The notes under the pieces were generated by a model. The model had not been told where the DNA came from and ran no database searches. It worked only from the letters and a program-made list of their open reading frames with translations. From DAOUJI01 sp965219565 (lineage in GTDB: Bacteria; Chloroflexota; Dehalococcoidia; Lucifugimonadales; JAGWBF01), in the NCBI GenBank assembly GCA_965219565.1, contig OZ244780.1, forward strand, positions 62,001 through 126,000: a stretch of 64,000 bases of DNA, given 5' to 3'. Shown here piece after piece: positions 59,569-64,000 of the stretch. Made by a program: the position numbers and the translations under genes. Position 1 is the first letter of the stretch, and each line of letters begins with the position of its first letter.

Positions 59569-62229
59569 CTAATCTCTCGACTCCGCTGGGCTAAACTTCG
59601 GGCTAAGCATTGGCTCCACAGCATATCGAACCTCAGGAAGCGGATCTCCCTTACCAAGCCTCAGCCAGACGTCAACTCCCAGTTCGTCTCCGAAACCCCT
59701 CCGTGCCATTGACTGCGCGAGCTCGGCACAGAGCCATCGCAAGAGAGGTAAGTCAATGTCCTCCTCCGGGGAGCGATCACGGTCGTATCTCAACTCTTCG
59801 GCGAGATACCACAGACCATGCATTGCCAAGTCGCTCACACTGTCCTGGTAGTCTGGCGTTCCATGATCGAACACCCACTTAGCCAGTTGAAGCGCATGAG
59901 GGAGTGCGGCGCTCCGACGGGAAGCAATCATGAAACCAACTTCGCGTAGCATGTCGTTGGGAGGTGGACTAGTTGATGCCTCCTCCTCTTTGGCCGAATT
60001 GGCCGATGCCCCCAGCCAAGTATGCAAGCCCAACATAGCACTTCTGGTCAAATCATCATCATCGGAAGCCAACCCCATCCTGAGCCACGTCAGAAGCTCT
60101 TCAGATTGGTCTGGGATTGTCTTGATCAGCCCATGTATGAGTTCAAACCCGGGAGTTCTAGAGTCGTCAAGACTCTTGACCTTTTGGTAAATTCGCTCGC
60201 CAACGGATTTCGGGACGACGCCTTCGGCCAGAATGGACGCCAGACCTCGAATCGCCCAACGTGTGGGCTCGGCGGCCGCGGCTGGGAAGAAGGACAATGA
60301 GCGTGGAAGAATATCGGCTTCCGCCCAAAATTCTGCTACATCCGCGATATACTTGCGTTCTTTTTCAGTCAGTTGGAGCGGAACACTGTGATTCCGCAAT
60401 CCCGACAAGGCAGCTCCGACATTCCAGAGGATATCTTCGATCTTGCTTGGGTCTTGTGGTGTTGATCCAAGCGAGACCGATACGGTGTTGCCATCCCGTT
60501 TCACACTGTCTTGGACCTGGCTTGCATCGCCGGAAAGCCACTTGAGACGAAACCGTTGTTCCGCCATGTCAGTGTTCGGTTGGGGATGAATGAGGAACGC
60601 CCAATCAAGTAAGCACGTTTCCATCGGGAGGCTTGCGGGTGTAGTGTACTTGTCACTCCATAGGGCCTTCCCCAAGGCTGAAGACTCAACACCTGTCAAC
60701 AACCCCCGTTCAAAGACCAGCAGGATTCTCTTCGAGGCCCGCTTGCGGGATTCCTCGTCAAAGTCCAATCCCCTCAGCAGGAGGCTAATCACATCACGCC
60801 ATCGAGCATTGTCCTCGAGTGCGAGTTCCACTGGCAAGTCTTCGACGTCCAGGAAGTCTCCTGGATCAGGAAAGCGACTGGGGATAGAGGCCGAGAAGTT
60901 GTCCATACCAACGATAGGGGTGCTTAGTAGGTCAACGGCCATAGCAGTTCGGCGTTCAATCGGGAGGGCTTCCCAAGAACGTTGGAGCAGGTCTCCCACT
61001 GGTTGATGCAACGAATGATCTTGTGCGACTTCATGACTCCTGTAGCACTGGAGACCTATGTCAAGAAACGCCTCAGCTTTGTCGGGAGTTGCGCGTAGGG
61101 CAAGTCGGGAAAGTACCTCTATTGCAACACTCATTCGTGTTATCCAGAAGTGTGAGCGTTGGCGCCTGTGCAACTCAACAAGTCGAGGGAACGCGTACTT
61201 GATCATGTCAATGCAGATATTGCTGAGAGCCTCTACTGTGTCATCTGATAGAGCAGCGACTCTAGTACGGGACAGGACACGATTTAGAGTCTTGTCTGTT
61301 TCGTTACTGCAAGCCCTTAGAACTAGCCGTACAGCCAATTCAGGCTGGCTCGCAGCCAACACTTCCGCAGCCGACCTTAGAGCGTGAGAAGCTACCTCGG
61401 AGCCAAAAAGCTCTGTGTGCTTCGTAGTCGGAGGAAGCCCGGCTACTTCGGAGAGGAGTATTGCCCTGTATGCGGCAACATCTGGCCTGAAAGAGGAAAA
61501 CGACACACCCTCGACGCGCCTCACGCCGAGGTCGAAGGCAGGAGCTTCTCGTGACTCTTTAGTATTGTTTATCTGTCGGGTAATGATGTCCCTCTCCAAC
61601 ATGGCATCGCATTTCAAGGCAGCGAGTTCATCCCAACGCTTTCGAAACTCCCGTCGGTCGTCCATTGTGAAAGCAGACCAAAGTGCCCAACCCTCTCGTG
61701 ACGCTCCCGCCACACTGCCCTCGGCGTCAGCGGTGGATCGTATTGCATCGAGGGCCTGCCTGATTAACTCTGCCGCCTCATCGTTCCGACCTGACTCCCA
61801 AAGCAGAGCAGCTTTACGAATCATCCAAATCGGGTCGCAATCTCTAACATCCCAGTTTTCAAGTAGACGCTCCAACGCCTCAAAGTTCATTGAGTAGACC
61901 GCATAAAGGCAGCGTTCTTGGGAAAGTCGATGGTAAACGTCCTGATGATCGTTCACGAAAGGCTCCAGGGCCAGGGCCCGTTCATCGAACAGGTCGTCAT
62001 CGAAGCGAAACCGCGCAGCAGTCACGAGAGCGAGGGCTACAACAAGCCAAGCTTCGCTAACACCGTCCCATTCGATGCTGGATTCGGCAACGTCGTTTGG
62101 ACGGTCTTGATAATCAACTAGCTTCAGGGCGTTCTCCGCAGCCGATACTAAATCATCGGATAGCGGTTCAAGTAGGACCTCCCGTCGCCAGACCAACTCA
62201 TAGTGAGGTGGCCCCAGGAAACTGGACAA
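59569..62229 (-). CDS. Large helical protein, N-terminally truncated by IS insertion
   Basis: 886 residues from an in-frame TTG at 62229; the frame stays open to the IS1182 left end at about 62305-62310, where the IS provides an in-frame stop. So the upstream part is probably lost. The product is almost all alpha-helical, with HEAT/TPR-like stretches (EALERLLENWDVRDCDPIWMIRKAALLWESGRNDEAAELIRQAL). The WALWSAFTMDDRREFRKRWDELAALKCD segment and the general size remind me of the C-terminal DUF4020-type regions of SIR2-family defence proteins, but I cannot confirm it and no SIR2 motif remains. No signal peptide or membrane segment. Confidence 0.65.
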   Translation of the reverse strand: MSSFLGPPHYELVWRREVLLEPLSDDLVSAAENALKLVDYQDRPNDVAESSIEWDGVSEAWLVVALALVTAARFRFDDDLFDERALALEPFVNDHQDVYHRLSQERCLYAVYSMNFEALERLLENWDVRDCDPIWMIRKAALLWESGRNDEAAELIRQALDAIRSTADAEGSVAGASREGWALWSAFTMDDRREFRKRWDELAALKCDAMLERDIITRQINNTKESREAPAFDLGVRRVEGVSFSSFRPDVAAYRAILLSEVAGLPPTTKHTELFGSEVASHALRSAAEVLAASQPELAVRLVLRACSNETDKTLNRVLSRTRVAALSDDTVEALSNICIDMIKYAFPRLVELHRRQRSHFWITRMSVAIEVLSRLALRATPDKAEAFLDIGLQCYRSHEVAQDHSLHQPVGDLLQRSWEALPIERRTAMAVDLLSTPIVGMDNFSASIPSRFPDPGDFLDVEDLPVELALEDNARWRDVISLLLRGLDFDEESRKRASKRILLVFERGLLTGVESSALGKALWSDKYTTPASLPMETCLLDWAFLIHPQPNTDMAEQRFRLKWLSGDASQVQDSVKRDGNTVSVSLGSTPQDPSKIEDILWNVGAALSGLRNHSVPLQLTEKERKYIADVAEFWAEADILPRSLSFFPAAAAEPTRWAIRGLASILAEGVVPKSVGERIYQKVKSLDDSRTPGFELIHGLIKTIPDQSEELLTWLRMGLASDDDDLTRSAMLGLHTWLGASANSAKEEEASTSPPPNDMLREVGFMIASRRSAALPHALQLAKWVFDHGTPDYQDSVSDLAMHGLWYLAEELRYDRDRSPEEDIDLPLLRWLCAELAQSMARRGFGDELGVDVWLRLGKGDPLPEVRYAVEPMLSPKFSPAESRD

Positions 62230-62304
62230 GTGGCTAAGCGAGGGTCCTGCTCCTAAACTGAAGGAAGTATTTGCTGCCGAGGAGGCCCGGTATTCATCAT
62301 CGCA

Positions 62305-63940
62305 GTCTCAGAAGGGGATTGGTGGCAAGTTAACGCTGACGCAAAGACCTGATGGAGCCTGCGGAGTGGGCGGTGGTCGCGATATCGCCGCGGTTCAAGA
62401 AACAGGACAAGGCTCCGGATCGCCAAGTAGAGGGTTGGAGACGTGGGAGGAGCTCCACACCCGCCGCAGGGTGCGTAGATTGAAGGCTGTGACTAACATG
62501 TTCCACTCGGCTGCCACGTTAGCGAGGCCGCGCAGCAGGAACCTCCGTGCCCCCTGTTGCTCTTTGATGATTCCGAAGACCGGTTCGACCAGTTGCTTTC
62601 TCAGCCCGTAAGCTTCTTTGGCTGCTGAGGTGGACATCCAGGCACGATGGCGACGTAGCACTGCGTCGTGCGGCCCTATGGCCAGGCTTCGCCCAATCTC
62701 CTTAGCCCTGGTACAGGCTCTGAAGGCTGGGCACGCCTGACAGACAGCACCTGAAGCCCGGTACAGGCGCAATGGGACTCCGTTCGCATGCTGTATGCGG
62801 ACGAAGGCGAGCGTCTGCCCTTGTGGACACCTGAAGCTGTCGCTGTGCTCGTCGTATGTGAATCGGTCCTTGTGATATGGATCTTCGAGGAAGCGTTGCC
62901 GTGCCTCTGAGACCACCACCTGCTGACCTCGCCGGACACACTCTGCCACATGGCTCGCGGCGAAATACCCGGCGTCGGCCAACGTCATCGGCACCCTCGT
63001 CCCGGTCGTTCCTTCGGCCTGCTCAACCATCGGCACCAGCAGGGCATTGTCATTGGCCGCATCCACCACGTCCACGGCGGTGACCAACATGCCGGATGCC
63101 CCCTCTTCTGTCTTCATGGCTGAGACCATAGCCTGAGCGTTGTAGCCAGCCACGATGCCCTGTCTGCCCTTCATCAGTCGGGCGTCTGCATCGGTCAGGT
63201 TGATCCGCTTGTGGCGCTTCTGATTCGCAAGATCGGCCATCGCCTGCCTCACCTGCTCTCTCAAGACCTCCTTGTCGGCCAACTCCCCAGGCATACGGGC
63301 AACAGCAGCGTCTTCTCCTGCTTCGTTCTGTGCCTCAAGGTCGCCTATCGCCCTCTCCAGACGCTCCAACAGACCACGCAGTCCCGCAGCATCGTAGCTC
63401 CTGTTCACTGAGGCGTTGGCCACCACCTTCGTACCATCCACCGCTTGCACTGCCAGGTCCACCAACTTCATGGCCACTGCCGTGCGCACCGTCCGCTCGA
63501 ACAGCTTCCTCATAGCCTGCCGATGCCCTTTGTAGAACCTCCACAGCGTGTTGTGGTCCGGATGCTGCCACCCGGTCAGCCACAGGTACGGTATCTGGTC
63601 CCGGCAGGCTGCCTCCAGCTTCCGGCTCGAGCGCACACCGGTCATGAAGCCGTACAGCCACACACTCAACAGTGCACGGGGATGGTAGGCTGGCGCTCCC
63701 AGCACCTCTCCTTCTATCTCCACCCCCAACTCTGCCCAGGCATCACGGTCCAATGCGTCAACGAATTCGGCGACGAATCGGGCTGGATGGTCCAACGCCA
63801 ACAGCTCATCAAGCGTTGGCGGCAACATCCACATCTGCTCTCGGCCCATCGGTCGAAGCGGCATCTCAATATCTCCCACCTTGATCTCGCTTCAATCGTA
63901 CACCTGACCCATACACAACGCCAACCCAGACTTCTGAGAC
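62305..63940 (-). mobile_element. IS1182-family insertion sequence
   Basis: About 1.64 kb with terminal inverted repeats GTCTCAGAAG (62305-62314 and, complementary, 63931-63940); the similarity extends inward as a GGG-TTGG-G pattern. It encodes one transposase. No clear target duplication was seen. The left end lies in the 5' part of the helical-protein gene. Confidence 0.8.
62395..63879 (-). CDS. IS1182 family transposase
   Basis: 494-residue DDE transposase with the DUF772 N-terminal domain (LPPTLDELLALDHPARFVAEFVDALD, near 18-43; YHPRALLSVWLYGFMTGVRSSRKLEAAC, near 65-92) and the DDE_Tnp_1-type catalytic region. The first D is in AVDGTKVVANAS (near 145), the second in LADAGYFAASH (near 300), the E in KQLVEPVFGIIKEQQGARRF (near 440). 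A C-x2-C/C-x6-C cluster lies in between (CPQGQ, CQACPAFRAC). It looks intact. Confidence 0.92.
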   Translation of the reverse strand: MGDIEMPLRPMGREQMWMLPPTLDELLALDHPARFVAEFVDALDRDAWAELGVEIEGEVLGAPAYHPRALLSVWLYGFMTGVRSSRKLEAACRDQIPYLWLTGWQHPDHNTLWRFYKGHRQAMRKLFERTVRTAVAMKLVDLAVQAVDGTKVVANASVNRSYDAAGLRGLLERLERAIGDLEAQNEAGEDAAVARMPGELADKEVLREQVRQAMADLANQKRHKRINLTDADARLMKGRQGIVAGYNAQAMVSAMKTEEGASGMLVTAVDVVDAANDNALLVPMVEQAEGTTGTRVPMTLADAGYFAASHVAECVRRGQQVVVSEARQRFLEDPYHKDRFTYDEHSDSFRCPQGQTLAFVRIQHANGVPLRLYRASGAVCQACPAFRACTRAKEIGRSLAIGPHDAVLRRHRAWMSTSAAKEAYGLRKQLVEPVFGIIKEQQGARRFLLRGLANVAAEWNMLVTAFNLRTLRRVWSSSHVSNPLLGDPEPCPVS

Positions 63941-63952
63941 AGGCTCACTACG

Positions 63953-63995
63953 GACATTTTCGCTGAACACTTACCTATGACATTTTCCCTGGACA
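63953..63995 (+). repeat. Direct repeats resembling an IS21-type element end
   Basis: Two 17-base copies, GACATTTTCGCTGAACA (63953-63969) and GACATTTTCCCTGGACA (63979-63995), with two differences, spaced 26 bases apart. The complementary strand gives TGT-C/T-CAG-GGAAAATGTC, like the end repeats of IS21-type elements. The rest of the element would lie beyond the window. Confidence 0.45.
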
Positions 63996-64000
63996 ACGAC

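Overview
The window is one contiguous bacterial segment of moderately high GC. Gene content and order suggest a Chloroflexota member, probably Dehalococcoidia/SAR202-like: an rpsB-to-ispG run, a short EF-Ts, several LLM/FAD oxidoreductases, a family III CoA-transferase, a Liv-type ABC transporter, and many secreted lipoproteins and repeat proteins. This placement is inference from gene content; there is no rRNA gene here.

Layout. 1-9.1 kb (minus strand): a run rpsB-tsf-pyrH-frr-uppS-cdsA-dxr-rseP-(56-aa small gene)-ispG behind a clear sigma70-type promoter, followed by a zinc-ribbon membrane protein cut by the left edge. 9.2-17.4 kb: an LLM flavoprotein, a dUTPase-like gene, two GYD-domain genes, an alpha/beta hydrolase, a 3Fe-4S ferredoxin, a malate synthase, an aldo/keto reductase and a CoA-transferase. 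17.6-23.7 kb: an independently transcribed structured small RNA, then (minus) a membrane protein-ychF-hemW-selB cluster and holA. 23.7-28.8 kb: an orphan peptide-ABC ATPase, a PHP protein, and the carA-pyrB-pyrR operon with a PyrR-binding attenuator. 29-34.3 kb: livKHMGF. 34.5-39.5 kb: a shuffled tandem cassette of lipoproteins, two of them with RCC1 repeats. 39.7-47.8 kb: an EamA transporter, a Baeyer-Villiger monooxygenase and a 1649-aa leucine-rich-repeat/metallopeptidase surface protein. 47.9-59.3 kb: a panD-methyltransferase-methyltransferase operon, DegV, a spondin-domain protein, a YbaY-like lipoprotein, a CMD protein, a rhodanese with an in-frame UGA at its catalytic position, a LuxR-type regulator and a redoxin lipoprotein. 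59.5-64 kb: a large helical protein truncated at its 5' end by an IS1182-family element, with the end of a second element at the right edge.

The most striking signal is at 55.7-56.5 kb. A two-domain sulfurtransferase reads through a UGA exactly where the catalytic cysteine belongs, has about 45 further homologous codons, and has a SECIS-like hairpin centred about 23 nt after the UGA. An intact selB lies in the same window, so this is a candidate selenocysteine rhodanese. Other points worth following are the small RNA beside selB, a PyrB fused to a PyrI-type zinc domain, the panD/methyltransferase operon (possibly beta-alanine betaine synthesis), a calcium-loop C-terminal module shared by two secreted proteins, and the recombining RCC1 cassette.
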